Below are positions 8,798 to 17,296 of a stretch of DNA of 64,000 nt, piece after piece. The stretch's first letter is position 1. Every line of letters begins with the position of its first letter. The stretch spans positions 82,218 through 146,217 of the forward strand of contig DLGC01000002.1 of NCBI GenBank assembly GCA_002482525.1, in the 5' to 3' direction. The position numbers were made by a program, and so were the translations under genes. The notes under the pieces are model-generated. The model saw only the letters and a program-made list of their open reading frames with translations. It made no database searches and was not told the origin of the DNA. Source of the stretch: Propionibacteriaceae bacterium UBA7704 (lineage in GTDB: Bacteria; Actinomycetota; Actinomycetes; Propionibacteriales; Propionibacteriaceae).

Positions 8798-10444
8798 TCA
8801 TTCCCGAACCTGGCCGACCGCACCACCGCCACGGCGGCCATCGCCTTGCTCGTCGACTGACGAGCGCAGCGACGTGCCGCCAGCGTCGGTAGTGAGTGCC
8901 AGCCAGGTGTCGATGGACAGCCGAGCCAAGAAGCTACGGTCGTGGCTGACCACCAGCAACCCACCACGGTAGGCGTTGAGGGCGGTCACCAATGCCGTGA
9001 TCGTGATCTGATCCAGGTCGTTGGTGGGCTCATCGAGCACCACCAGCTGCGGCGCTGGATCGGCCAGCAACACCCGAGCCAGAGCGACCATCACCCGCTC
9101 GCCGCCGGAGAGTCGGCCCAGCGGTCTGGCGATGGTGTCCGCGCCGAGACCGAAGGCTGCCAGTTGGGCTCGGATCTCCTGCTCGGTACGGCTGGGAGTC
9201 GCTCGCACCACCGCACTCAGCGCATCACCACCGGGCTCGGCTTCGTGCCAGCACTGCGGAAGATAGCCGATACGTTCGCACAGCCGAATCGCCCGGAGCT
9301 CGCCTAATGGTTCAGCACCGAACAAGGTTTCCAGCAGTCGGGTCTTGCCGACGCCGTTGGGTCCGCTGAGCGCGACCCGTTGCGGTCCGGCGATCAGCTG
9401 GCTGTGCACACCGTCACGCAGTTCGGCCAGTCGGCGAGTGGCCGACAGCTGCGGGTCGGGCAACGCGATGCTGATCTGCTTCTCGCGGCGTCGACCGGAT
9501 TCTGCGGCCTGCACCTGCTGCTCGGCCTGAGCTACCCGCTCGGCCACGCCCCGGCCCAGCCGGCCGGCGGTTTGCTCGCTGCGGCGTCGGCGCTCGTCAG
9601 CCGCGGCTCCGATGAATTTCGACCGTACGACGTCGGTCTTGCCCTGCCGGGCGCTGCGGGCCAGTCTGGTTTGCAGGTCACGCTGTCGGCGTTTCTCGAT
9701 GCGCAGGTGTTGCTTGGCGGTGGTGATCGCCTGCTCCGCAGCTGCCTGTTCGGCGGCACGCCGTTCGAGATAGGCCTGGTAGCCGCCGCCGTAGCGGCGT
9801 AACCCTGGGGAGTCGAGGTCGACGATCTGTTCACTGATCGCCAACAACTCTTCATCGTGGCTGCTGATCAGCAGCGCCCCGGGCCAGTGGGCCAGGAGAG
9901 TGTGCAGATCGGCTCGAGTGTCCCGGTCCAGATTGTTGGTGGGTTCGTCGAGCAACGCGATGGCGGGCCGGGCGAGCTTCAACCCGATCACCGCCGTCAG
10001 CATCACCTCACCGCCGGAAAGGGTTGCCACGGGCCGGTCGATCCCGATCCTGGCCAACCCGGCCGCGTCCAATGCCGCCCGCGCTCGAGCCTCGATCCCC
10101 CACTCAGCTGCGATGCGCTCGAACAACTCCGGGGCGGTATCACCGGCCTCCAGCGCCCGTAGTGCCCGCAGCGGCCCGGCAATGCCCAGCAGATCCGCGA
10201 CCGTGTCGTCGCGGCGCAACGTCAGGTTCTGGGGCAGCATGGCGACACTGCCAAGCCGGGTCACGGTTCCCGAGGTGGGGGTCAGTTCGCCGCTGATCAG
10301 GCGCAGCAGAGTGGACTTCCCGGCACCGTTGCGGCCGATCAGGCCGGTGATGCCGCCCAGGGTCGCGGTGACCGACTCCAGGACGCGATCGCCGTCAGGC
10401 CAGGCGAAACTGAGATTGTCGAGGACGACAACAGGGGTAAACAT
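8798..10444 (-). CDS. ABC-F family ATPase (ribosome-associated), possible antibiotic-resistance type
   Basis: 548 residues with two ABC domains and no membrane domain. Walker A motifs are GRNGAGKST (first) and GPNGVGKT (second); signatures are TLSGGE and RLSGGE; Walker B motifs end LLDEPTNNLD and VLDEPTNDLD. Between them lies a charged Arg/Gln-rich linker (around residues 225-320) that in this family reaches into the ribosome. ABC-F proteins act on the ribosome during translation or give target protection against macrolides, lincosamides or pleuromutilins. The sequence does not decide which. The C-terminal tail is Gly/Arg-rich. It lies downstream of the hydrolase gene in the same direction with a 162-nt gap that could hold its own regulation. 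Confidence 0.9.
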   Translation of the reverse strand: MFTPVVVLDNLSFAWPDGDRVLESVTATLGGITGLIGRNGAGKSTLLRLISGELTPTSGTVTRLGSVAMLPQNLTLRRDDTVADLLGIAGPLRALRALEAGDTAPELFERIAAEWGIEARARAALDAAGLARIGIDRPVATLSGGEVMLTAVIGLKLARPAIALLDEPTNNLDRDTRADLHTLLAHWPGALLISSHDEELLAISEQIVDLDSPGLRRYGGGYQAYLERRAAEQAAAEQAITTAKQHLRIEKRRQRDLQTRLARSARQGKTDVVRSKFIGAAADERRRRSEQTAGRLGRGVAERVAQAEQQVQAAESGRRREKQISIALPDPQLSATRRLAELRDGVHSQLIAGPQRVALSGPNGVGKTRLLETLFGAEPLGELRAIRLCERIGYLPQCWHEAEPGGDALSAVVRATPSRTEQEIRAQLAAFGLGADTIARPLGRLSGGERVMVALARVLLADPAPQLVVLDEPTNDLDQITITALVTALNAYRGGLLVVSHDRSFLARLSIDTWLALTTDAGGTSLRSSVDEQGDGRRGGGAVGQVRE

Positions 10445-10606
10445 GATGGACTCCGAAGTTCAGCAGTGCGCTGGGGCCGGAGTCGCATCGGACTCGACGG
10501 GTCAGCGCAGGTGGTTAATGGCTGAAACGACGTCGCGGTACATGTCATCCTCGCTGGTTGGGGACCTCCCCATGATGCAACGGTGCCGATCGGTGCGCAA
10601 GTCGCC

Positions 10607-11398
10607 TCAGCGTTGAGCGGCTACGCGATCCAGCCACTCCACCATGAGCGCCTCGAACAGCTGCGGCTGCTCGATCTGCACATTGTGCCCGGCGGTGTCT
10701 AAGGCCGCCAGACTCATGCGCGGGTATCTGGTAAGCAGACGCCACTGGTCCTGGTAGCCGACGGCGATATCTTGGCGTCCCACCAGCGTCACGCTCGGGC
10801 CCAGAAACGGTTCCTGGCCCGGGGCATCAGGGTCGCGACTCAGCAGCAGGCGCTCACCAATGCGGGCCAAGGCCACCTGATCTGCAGCGTCCAATCCGGG
10901 TTGAACCTCGTCGAGGAATCGGTGCAACACCTCGGCGGTGTGCACCGCGGCTAGGAAGGTGAAGCTCTCCTGCAATCGGGTATCCAGACCATCCAAGACG
11001 CCGGGGTCAGCGCGCAGCACCTGCAGTGCTGGCAACACCCGGCGATCCGGACGCGGCTCGGCCACCGGGGCGATCATCGCCAAACCAGCGACCTGATCCG
11101 GTCGGGATCGCACCAGAGCGCGGGCAAGATAGCCACCGTAGGATTCCCCGACGAGCAGGAACCGATCGATGCCGATGTGGGCATCGATGAACTCCTCCAG
11201 TGCAGCGAGCAGATCATCAGCGCTGGCGACGCTCCCCGCCGGAGACCGACCCATACCCGGCAGGTCTGGATACAGTCGCCGATAGCCGGCCCGGCGGGCG
11301 AAGACCGGCTCCAGACAGCCGCGCATTAATCGGTGATCCGGCATCCAGCCGTGGATCGCCAGCACCGGCATTCCCGAGCCGACCTCAACGTAGTACAT
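10607..11398 (-). CDS. Alpha/beta-fold hydrolase
   Basis: 263 residues, cytoplasmic (no signal). The nucleophile elbow is GESYGG (Ser about residue 86), the acid is probably in VGRQDIAVGY and the His in DTAGHNVQIEQP; the oxyanion motif is AIHGWMPDH. The ATG at 11398 is chosen because GGTGGAG lies 5 nt upstream; the two GTG codons before it overlap that site. The family covers esterases, haloperoxidase-like and C-C hydrolases, and no feature fixes the substrate. The gene stands upstream of the ABC-F gene. Confidence 0.85.
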   Translation of the reverse strand: MYYVEVGSGMPVLAIHGWMPDHRLMRGCLEPVFARRAGYRRLYPDLPGMGRSPAGSVASADDLLAALEEFIDAHIGIDRFLLVGESYGGYLARALVRSRPDQVAGLAMIAPVAEPRPDRRVLPALQVLRADPGVLDGLDTRLQESFTFLAAVHTAEVLHRFLDEVQPGLDAADQVALARIGERLLLSRDPDAPGQEPFLGPSVTLVGRQDIAVGYQDQWRLLTRYPRMSLAALDTAGHNVQIEQPQLFEALMVEWLDRVAAQR

Positions 11399-11454
11399 CA
11401 CCACTCCACCTTATCGCACCTGCGTTCGATTTAGAATCGGCGTGGGCGCCGCGA

Positions 11455-12375
11455 TCAGCGTCCGCGGTGGCCTTCGAAGAATCGCCAAATCTCAGCGGTG
11501 GCGTCCAACGCCTGTGACGGCGAATCAGCCCCCGGATAGGTCGACCGCTTCGAACCGGGCCACTGGTGTCCGGCACCAGCGATCACGATCCAAGTGACGG
11601 CTCGGCCATCGGCGCATTCGGAGGTGGCGGTGGTGAGCGCACCGGCCACCGACCGGCGCGGCTCCGCGCAGTCATCGCGAGTCCGCCAACCCTGGATCAC
11701 TTGTGCCAGCGGCGGCCCGCTCACCCGCCCCGGTGCAGCGCCTCTCTCGCCGTCCATGCGCACCTGGGAATCGTCGGCGCCATGGATATGGAGCACCGAG
11801 GTCGGCACTGCCCCCTCGCAGTCGACCAACTGAGTGCCGGCCACCGGCGCAATGGCCACGAACAGCGAGCTTTGACACGCCATCCGATACGTCATCATGG
11901 CGCCATTAGACATCCCGGTCAGATAGCGCCGCTTCGCATCGATCGGCAGCAATGCCGAAACCTGGTCGACCAGCTCGGTGAGGAAGGCCACATCGTCGAC
12001 ATCGGCGCGTTGCGCACCGCCACAGCAGGTCCCCGCGTTCCAGGTTCGATCCACGCCATCGGGATAGGCCACGACAAAGCCGGCCTTGTCGGCCGTCGCA
12101 TCCCAGCCATAGCTGGATTCGGCCTGTGCGGCACTGCCCAGGCCACCGTGCAGCATCACCACCAGTGGATAGCCGGACGGGCCGGGCGTGCCGGGCGGAC
12201 GGTGCAGGATGACCTTCCGGTCACGACCTGCCGACTCCACCGAAATCACCTGGGTTGCCGCCGACTCCGAACCCGCTGCGGGCTGAGTAGGTGCCTGCTT
12301 GCCGCTGCATCCCGTGGCAGACAACACCAGCGCCAAGGCCACGGTCCCCGCCCAACGCATTCTCACGAACACCAT
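11455..12375 (-). CDS. Secreted lipoprotein esterase/PHB-depolymerase-like (LpqC type)
   Basis: 306 residues from MVFVRMRWAG. The N terminus is a lipoprotein signal with lipobox SATGC (Cys about residue 23), so the enzyme should be anchored outside the membrane. The alpha/beta hydrolase core has MLHGGLGSAAQ, the nucleophile in GMSNGAMM, the acid in HIHGADDSQ and the His in GAGHQWPG, the arrangement of the poly(3-hydroxybutyrate) depolymerase/feruloyl esterase family. The CCGG motif (NAGTCCGGAQRADVDDVAF) is typical of this group. The start falls 10 nt after the stop of the upstream zincin gene; the ribosome site is weak and an ATG at 12360 is an alternative. Confidence 0.87.
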   Translation of the reverse strand: MVFVRMRWAGTVALALVLSATGCSGKQAPTQPAAGSESAATQVISVESAGRDRKVILHRPPGTPGPSGYPLVVMLHGGLGSAAQAESSYGWDATADKAGFVVAYPDGVDRTWNAGTCCGGAQRADVDDVAFLTELVDQVSALLPIDAKRRYLTGMSNGAMMTYRMACQSSLFVAIAPVAGTQLVDCEGAVPTSVLHIHGADDSQVRMDGERGAAPGRVSGPPLAQVIQGWRTRDDCAEPRRSVAGALTTATSECADGRAVTWIVIAGAGHQWPGSKRSTYPGADSPSQALDATAEIWRFFEGHRGR

Positions 12376-12385
12376 TATCGGGGGC

Positions 12386-12940
12386 TCACCGCAGAGCCGG
12401 TTCGGGATGGATACGCAGACCGTCGACCAGGTCTTCGAAGCGACTGCCCACCGGTTGCCGTCTTGCCTGCCGCCATAGCCACAGATCGCCGACACAGCCG
12501 GCCAGGTGCACCGCACCGGGAATCACCAGCCAACCACCTGCCGGGCAGAACACCAGCGCGCAGAGCACCACCAGGTTCAGCAGCACGATCGGAGCCAGAC
12601 AGATCAGCGCGAATTCGCGCACCGTGACGGTGGTGCCCGGTTCCTTCGCTGTGGTGTACAGCGCTGGGACCGAACCTCCGAACCGCGTCAGGCCGAATCG
12701 GGGCCGGATACCCACCGCTATCATCGCCACGCCGTGAATGGCTTCGTGCATCACGGCCAGTGTCACGGTCGTTACCAGCACGAGCACGATCTCGACGACG
12801 CCTACTGTCGTGGTGCCCGGCCACAGGGTGCCGCGCACCACAAGCGCAACCATGACGCCGACCAATGCAAGCCCGACACTTCCCAAGTTGAGCCAGATCA
12901 GGTCCCGCCGCGACGGCCGCAACTCATAGGCCTGGCTCAT
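12386..12940 (-). CDS. DUF3267-type membrane zincin (putative metalloprotease)
   Basis: 184 residues with about four hydrophobic segments. The motif HEAIHG (His 65 to His 69) in a membrane segment and the later GCVGDLWL match the DUF3267 family of predicted membrane metalloproteases. No substrate is known for the family. Its start overlaps the rlmN stop by ATGA, so it is translationally coupled to the rlmN operon. The catalytic role is inferred from the HExxH motif alone. Confidence 0.75.
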   Translation of the reverse strand: MSQAYELRPSRRDLIWLNLGSVGLALVGVMVALVVRGTLWPGTTTVGVVEIVLVLVTTVTLAVMHEAIHGVAMIAVGIRPRFGLTRFGGSVPALYTTAKEPGTTVTVREFALICLAPIVLLNLVVLCALVFCPAGGWLVIPGAVHLAGCVGDLWLWRQARRQPVGSRFEDLVDGLRIHPEPALR

Positions 12941-14148
12941 CGAGGTTCGCTCGCCGCCAACTGACCACAGGCGCCATCGATATCCCGACCGCGGGTGTCG
13001 CGGACGGTGACCGGCACTCCCCTGACCTCCAGGCGCGCTCGGAACTGCTCAGCGTCAGCCTTGCGCGAGGCGGTCCATTTCGAGCCGGGGGTCGGGTTGA
13101 GCGGGATCAGGTTCACATGCACCCAGCCATAGCCGTTGGGGCCGCGTAGCACCGCAGCCAACTCATCGGCTCGGTGTCCTTGATCGTTGATGTCGCGGAT
13201 CAGCGCGTACTCAATCGAGACCCGGCGTCCGGTGTTCAAGAAGTACTGCTTGGCTGCTGCGATCACCTCTGCGATCGGCCAGCGGGTGTTGATCGGGCAC
13301 AACTCATCGCGCAACGCGTCATCGGGGGCGTGCAGGCTCACCGCCAGCGTCACCGGCAGGTGCTCCTCGGCAAGCTTGCGCATCGCCGGAACCAAACCGA
13401 CGGTAGACACCGTCACCCCGCGAGCAGAGATCCCCAGCCCATCAGGAGCCGGCGTGATGATGGTACGAACGGCTTGCAGAACCGAGGCGTAGTTCGCCAT
13501 CGGCTCCCCCATCCCCATGAACACGATGTTGTTGATCCGCCCCGGCCCGCCGGGCAGTTGTGCATCGCGCAGGCGACGGCCAGCATCGATCACCTGAGCG
13601 ACGATCTCGGCGGCATTCAAGTTCCGCTGCAGGCCACCCTGACCGGTGGCGCAGAAGGGGCAGGCCATGCCGCAGCCGGCCTGGGAGGAGATACATACCG
13701 TGGCGCGTTCCCGACCGCGACCGCTGGCCTTGACGCCGGGCACCCCGTAGCGCATCAGCACGCTCTCGACCAAGGAACCATCCCCCAGTCGCCACAACGA
13801 TTTCACCGTCGTACCCGCATCGGCGACCTGATCGCGCACGCTGGTGATCAGTGGCTGCACCAAGTTGGTCGCAAGCACGTCGCGCTCGGCTTTGGGGATA
13901 TCGGTCCACTGCTCGGGGCTGTCGTTCAAGTGAGTGAAGAGGTGTCGGCTCAACTGGCCGGCTCGAAACTTCGGCAGGCCTAACTCGGCGATGGCCGCCT
14001 GACGTTGCGCTACGGTGAGATCGATCCAGTGGGTGGGTGGACGTCCACGGCGCGGGGCCTCCATGACCAGCGGCAGGGTGCGTCCTTCGGCGGCCAGCGC
14101 TGCGGCCGCGTCGAAAGCGGCTTGCTCCTCGGGGCTCAGCTCGGTCAT
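12937..14148 (-). CDS. rlmN: Dual-specificity 23S rRNA/tRNA adenine C2-methyltransferase RlmN
   Basis: Radical-SAM enzyme that methylates A2503 of 23S rRNA and A37 of some tRNAs. The cluster motif is CGMACPFCATG; other family features are GMGEPMANY, STVGLVPAMRKLAEE, and the C-terminal catalytic Cys in DIDGACGQL. 403 residues. The start is the ATG at 14148, which overlaps the cdsA stop (ATGA); a much longer open frame runs upstream but lies antiphase within cdsA. Reading ends in an ATGA overlap with the next gene. Position after cdsA is conserved in actinobacteria (Rv2880c). Confidence 0.96.
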   Translation of the reverse strand: MTELSPEEQAAFDAAAALAAEGRTLPLVMEAPRRGRPPTHWIDLTVAQRQAAIAELGLPKFRAGQLSRHLFTHLNDSPEQWTDIPKAERDVLATNLVQPLITSVRDQVADAGTTVKSLWRLGDGSLVESVLMRYGVPGVKASGRGRERATVCISSQAGCGMACPFCATGQGGLQRNLNAAEIVAQVIDAGRRLRDAQLPGGPGRINNIVFMGMGEPMANYASVLQAVRTIITPAPDGLGISARGVTVSTVGLVPAMRKLAEEHLPVTLAVSLHAPDDALRDELCPINTRWPIAEVIAAAKQYFLNTGRRVSIEYALIRDINDQGHRADELAAVLRGPNGYGWVHVNLIPLNPTPGSKWTASRKADAEQFRARLEVRGVPVTVRDTRGRDIDGACGQLAASEPR

Positions 14149-15020
14149 GAGCCCAGCCCCAGCAGGATGAACAGCACCCAGGCCGCCGGTACCGCCACCA
14201 GCAGAGAATCCAAGCGGTCCATCACGCCACCGTGACCAGGCAGGAAGGAGCCCATGTCTTTGATGCCGACATCGCGTTTGATCATCGACTCGATGAGGTC
14301 CCCGGCGGTACCGAAGACCACCACCACCGCGGCCAGCAGTACCCCGACCCACCACGGCCAGGTGGTGACCGTCATCACGAAGATCACTGCCACCAGGCCA
14401 GAAAGCAGGAACGATCCGGCCAGGCCTTCCCAGGTCTTCTTGGGGCTGATGACCGGTGCCATCGGATGCTTGCCGAGCAAGGATCCGACGATATAGCCAC
14501 CGGTATCGCTTCCCACGATTCCCATGAAGACCAGTACCACTTTCGCCACACCATGCTCTTCGGCCAGCAGCAGTCCGACGAATGAAGCCAGCAGTGGCAC
14601 GTAGCCGATGATGAACAGGCTTGCGGCGCTGTCGCGGGCGTAACCCTCCGCGCCTCCGAACATCCGCCATCCCAAGGCCACCAGCACGGTGCCGCCGATC
14701 GCTCCCAACAGCACCACATGCCAGGCGATATTGGTGTACTGCTGCAGCTCGGCAGCGGCATAGGTGCCGCCGATGATCACCACATTGCCGATCACCACCG
14801 GAATGATCGCCGAGGTCATGCCGACCCGTTGCAGCGCCTGGTGGAGCTCCACCGCCCCCAGGCTGGTCATCACCACCACGAGGGCGACGAAGCCGGGATG
14901 CCACCAGATCAGCGTCACCACCACCAGGGCGAACAAACCCAGCCCGACGCCGATCGCGGCGGGCAGATTACGTCCGGCCCGTCGCTGTGGCGGGGCTCCT
15001 GGCTCGGTGGTGTTCGACAA
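14145..15020 (-). CDS. cdsA: Phosphatidate cytidylyltransferase (CDP-diacylglycerol synthase)
   Basis: Makes CDP-diacylglycerol, the precursor of all phospholipids, at the membrane. About 291 residues with multiple hydrophobic helices, and the family signature GDLIESMIKRDVGIKD-MGSFLPGHGG-MDRLDS near the C terminus. SDTGGYIVGSLLGKHP is also characteristic. Start codon is uncertain: TTG at 15020, two bases after the frr stop and 6 nt behind GAGG, is preferred; another TTG at 15032 would overlap frr by 11 nt. Coupled to rlmN downstream. Confidence 0.94.
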   Translation of the reverse strand: MSNTTEPGAPPQRRAGRNLPAAIGVGLGLFALVVVTLIWWHPGFVALVVVMTSLGAVELHQALQRVGMTSAIIPVVIGNVVIIGGTYAAAELQQYTNIAWHVVLLGAIGGTVLVALGWRMFGGAEGYARDSAASLFIIGYVPLLASFVGLLLAEEHGVAKVVLVFMGIVGSDTGGYIVGSLLGKHPMAPVISPKKTWEGLAGSFLLSGLVAVIFVMTVTTWPWWVGVLLAAVVVVFGTAGDLIESMIKRDVGIKDMGSFLPGHGGVMDRLDSLLVAVPAAWVLFILLGLGS

Positions 15021-15021
15021 C

Positions 15022-15579
15022 CTAGACCTCAAGCAACTCTGCTTCCTTGGCTTTGAGCAGCTCGTCGACGATGTCGGTGTGCTTCTTGGTCACCGCGTCC
15101 AACTGCTTCTCTGCGCCTCGGGACTCGTCCTCGCCGATCTCCTTCTCCTTGAGGAGCTTATGCACACTCTCCATCGCGTGCCGACGGATGTTGCGAACCG
15201 CGACTCGGCCTTCTTCGGCCTTCGTCTTGGCGAGCTTGATGTATTCCCTTCGCCGCTCCTCGGTGAGTTGCGGCATCACGATCCGAACCACGTTGCCGTC
15301 GTTGGCCGGATTCACGCCGAGGTCGGAGTCACGAATCGCCTTCTCGATCCCGGCCATGGCACCCCGGTCGAAGGGCGTGATGAGGACGGTGCGGGCTTCT
15401 GGCACCTGGAAGGTGGCGAGTTGCTGCAGTGGCGTTGGAGCGCCGTAGTAGTCGACCAGCAACTTGTTGAACATGGCCGGATGTGCCCGTCCGGTCCGGA
15501 TCGCGGCGAACTCCTCCCGCGTATGCTCCACAGCACCTGCCATCTTGTGCGTGGCATCGGCAACGATCTCAGGGATCAC
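15022..15579 (-). CDS. frr: Ribosome recycling factor
   Basis: Splits post-termination ribosomes with EF-G. 185 residues, the standard length, with the family features RTGRAHPAMF, PEARTVLITPFDRG, NDGNVVRIVMPQLTEERR and the coiled C-terminal helix ending ELLEV. GTG start preceded by AAGGA. Lies between pyrH and cdsA, the usual actinobacterial order. Confidence 0.97.
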   Translation of the reverse strand: MIPEIVADATHKMAGAVEHTREEFAAIRTGRAHPAMFNKLLVDYYGAPTPLQQLATFQVPEARTVLITPFDRGAMAGIEKAIRDSDLGVNPANDGNVVRIVMPQLTEERRREYIKLAKTKAEEGRVAVRNIRRHAMESVHKLLKEKEIGEDESRGAEKQLDAVTKKHTDIVDELLKAKEAELLEV

Positions 15580-15612
15580 TGATTGTCCTTCCGGTTTGGC
15601 TGCAGGGCTGGA

Positions 15613-16326
15613 TCAGGCATGCAGCGTGGTTCCGATCTTCTCACCTGCCACCACTCGCGCGATATTGCCGTCTTGGCCCAGGTCGAAGAACACCATGGGA
15701 AGTCGGTGCTCGCGAGCCAGGCTGACCGCCGTGGCATCGGCCACTTTCAGGTCACGGGCGAGGAAGTCGTCGTAGGTGAGTTCGTCATAACGATGAGCGT
15801 TGGGATTGGCCTTCGGATCGGAGTCGTAAACGCCGTCAGTGCCCTGCTTGGCCATCAGCAGCACATTCGCACCCACTTCCAACGCCCGTTGCGCGCCGAC
15901 GGTGTCGGTGGAGAAGAAAGGCATCCCCGAGCCGGCTCCGAAGATGACCACGCGGCCTTTCTCCATGTGCCGGATCGCTCGCAGCGGAATATATGGTTCG
16001 GCCACCTGACCCATGGTGATAGCTGTCTGCACCCGGGTCGGCACGCCGGCCTTCTCCAGGAAGTCCTGCAGCGCCAGGCTGTTCATCACGGTTCCCAACA
16101 TGCCCATGTAGTCGGCGCGGGCGCGGTCCATGCCGCGGGTTTGCAGTTCGGCACCGCGGAAGAAGTTCCCACCACCAGTGACGATCGCCACCTGAACCCC
16201 GTTGTTGACCACATCGGCGATCTGTGCGGCAATGTTGGAGATCACGTCGGGATCGACGCCGAGTTTTCCGCCACCGAAGGCTTCCCCGGAGAGCTTCAAC
16301 AGGACACGTCGATAGGGACTGGGCAT
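15613..16326 (-). CDS. pyrH: UMP kinase
   Basis: Phosphorylates UMP to UDP; hexameric amino-acid-kinase fold. 237 residues with LKLSGEAFGG at the N terminus, the GGGNFFRG glycine loop, and FGAGSGMPFFSTDT. The start at MPSPYRRVLL follows AAGGAG by 5 nt, and the longer open frame upstream has no family similarity. A strong terminator separates it from tsf, so pyrH-frr-cdsA-rlmN probably uses a promoter in 16327-16420. Confidence 0.97.
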   Translation of the reverse strand: MPSPYRRVLLKLSGEAFGGGKLGVDPDVISNIAAQIADVVNNGVQVAIVTGGGNFFRGAELQTRGMDRARADYMGMLGTVMNSLALQDFLEKAGVPTRVQTAITMGQVAEPYIPLRAIRHMEKGRVVIFGAGSGMPFFSTDTVGAQRALEVGANVLLMAKQGTDGVYDSDPKANPNAHRYDELTYDDFLARDLKVADATAVSLAREHRLPMVFFDLGQDGNIARVVAGEKIGTTLHA

Positions 16327-16420
16327 CTGGACTCCTTCGGGCACCATCGTGGTCCGGCCTCGGACCTCCAACACCCTAACCGAAACCACCGCGCGGCAGG
16401 CACGCCCCGCGCGGAACGCA

Positions 16421-16454
16421 CTGCGGCCGCCCAACAGTTGTTGGGCGGCCGCAG
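16421..16454 (-). terminator. Terminator of the rpsB-tsf operon
   Basis: A perfect inverted repeat of 16 bp per arm (CTGCGGCCGCCCAACA and its complement, with GT at the centre) begins 11 nt after the tsf stop codon. It is the longest perfect hairpin in the translation-gene block. Confidence 0.9.
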
Positions 16455-16465
16455 CAAACGCTGGA

Positions 16466-17281
16466 TCAGGAGCCGGCGGAGAAGCGCACGAAGCGCTTCA
16501 CCTCGACACCGTTCTCCTTCAGCAACTGACCGACGGTCTTCTTGTCGTCGGACACACTGGGCTGCTCGACCAGGCAGACCTCCTTGAAGAAGCCGGACAG
16601 GCGACCCTCCACGATCCGCGGGATGATCTGCTCGGGCTTGCCCTCCTCCTTCGCGGTCATCTCGGCAATCTTGCGCTCGTGATCGAGGATGTCGGCGGGA
16701 ACATCGTCGCGAGTCACGTAGGCCGGCGACATCGCAGCGATCTGCATCGCAATACCGCGAACGAAGTCCGCATCGCCACCGTCATGCTCCACCATGACAC
16801 CGACCTGCGGCGGCAGATCGGCAGAGCGACGGTGCAGGTACACCACAGCGGGCCCGCTGTAGCTCGCCGCAGCAGCAAGCTCCAACTTCTCGCCGATCTT
16901 GGCCGACAGTTCGCTGACGGCCTCGGATACCGACTTGCCCGAACCCAGCGCAACCCCCTGGGCGGCTTCCAAGCCATCGACACCAGCGGCGTCGACCGCA
17001 GCAGCGATCTCGTCGGCGAGCGCCATGAACTCAGCGTTCTTGGCCACAAAGTCGGTCTCGGCACCCAGTTGGATCACCGTATTGCCGCTGGAGGCAACCA
17101 GGCCATTGCTGGCGTCCCGATCCGAGCGGTTGGCCATCTTGGCTTGCCCGGTGACCCGCAGGATCTCAATCGCAGCCTCGAAGTCGCCGTCCGCTTCGGT
17201 CAGCGCCTTCTTGGCATCCATCATTCCGGCGCCGGTGGCGTCTCGGAGTTTCTTCACGTCGGCGGCAGTGATCGCACTCAT
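16466..17281 (-). CDS. tsf: Elongation factor Ts
   Basis: Nucleotide exchange factor for EF-Tu. 271 residues, the usual actinobacterial length. The N-terminal UBA-like domain has KKLRDATGAGMMDAKKAL, followed by the core with ETDFVAKN, VVYLHR and the segment EGRLSGFFKEVCLVEQP. 15 nt after rpsB with AAAAGGAAC as ribosome site, and followed by a strong terminator. Confidence 0.97.
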   Translation of the reverse strand: MSAITAADVKKLRDATGAGMMDAKKALTEADGDFEAAIEILRVTGQAKMANRSDRDASNGLVASSGNTVIQLGAETDFVAKNAEFMALADEIAAAVDAAGVDGLEAAQGVALGSGKSVSEAVSELSAKIGEKLELAAAASYSGPAVVYLHRRSADLPPQVGVMVEHDGGDADFVRGIAMQIAAMSPAYVTRDDVPADILDHERKIAEMTAKEEGKPEQIIPRIVEGRLSGFFKEVCLVEQPSVSDDKKTVGQLLKENGVEVKRFVRFSAGS

Positions 17282-17296
17282 GACGTCGTTCCTTTT

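Noticed and set aside
14149..14904. N-terminal extension of RlmN
   Set aside because: It lies within cdsA in a different frame and is Arg/Gly-rich without homology.
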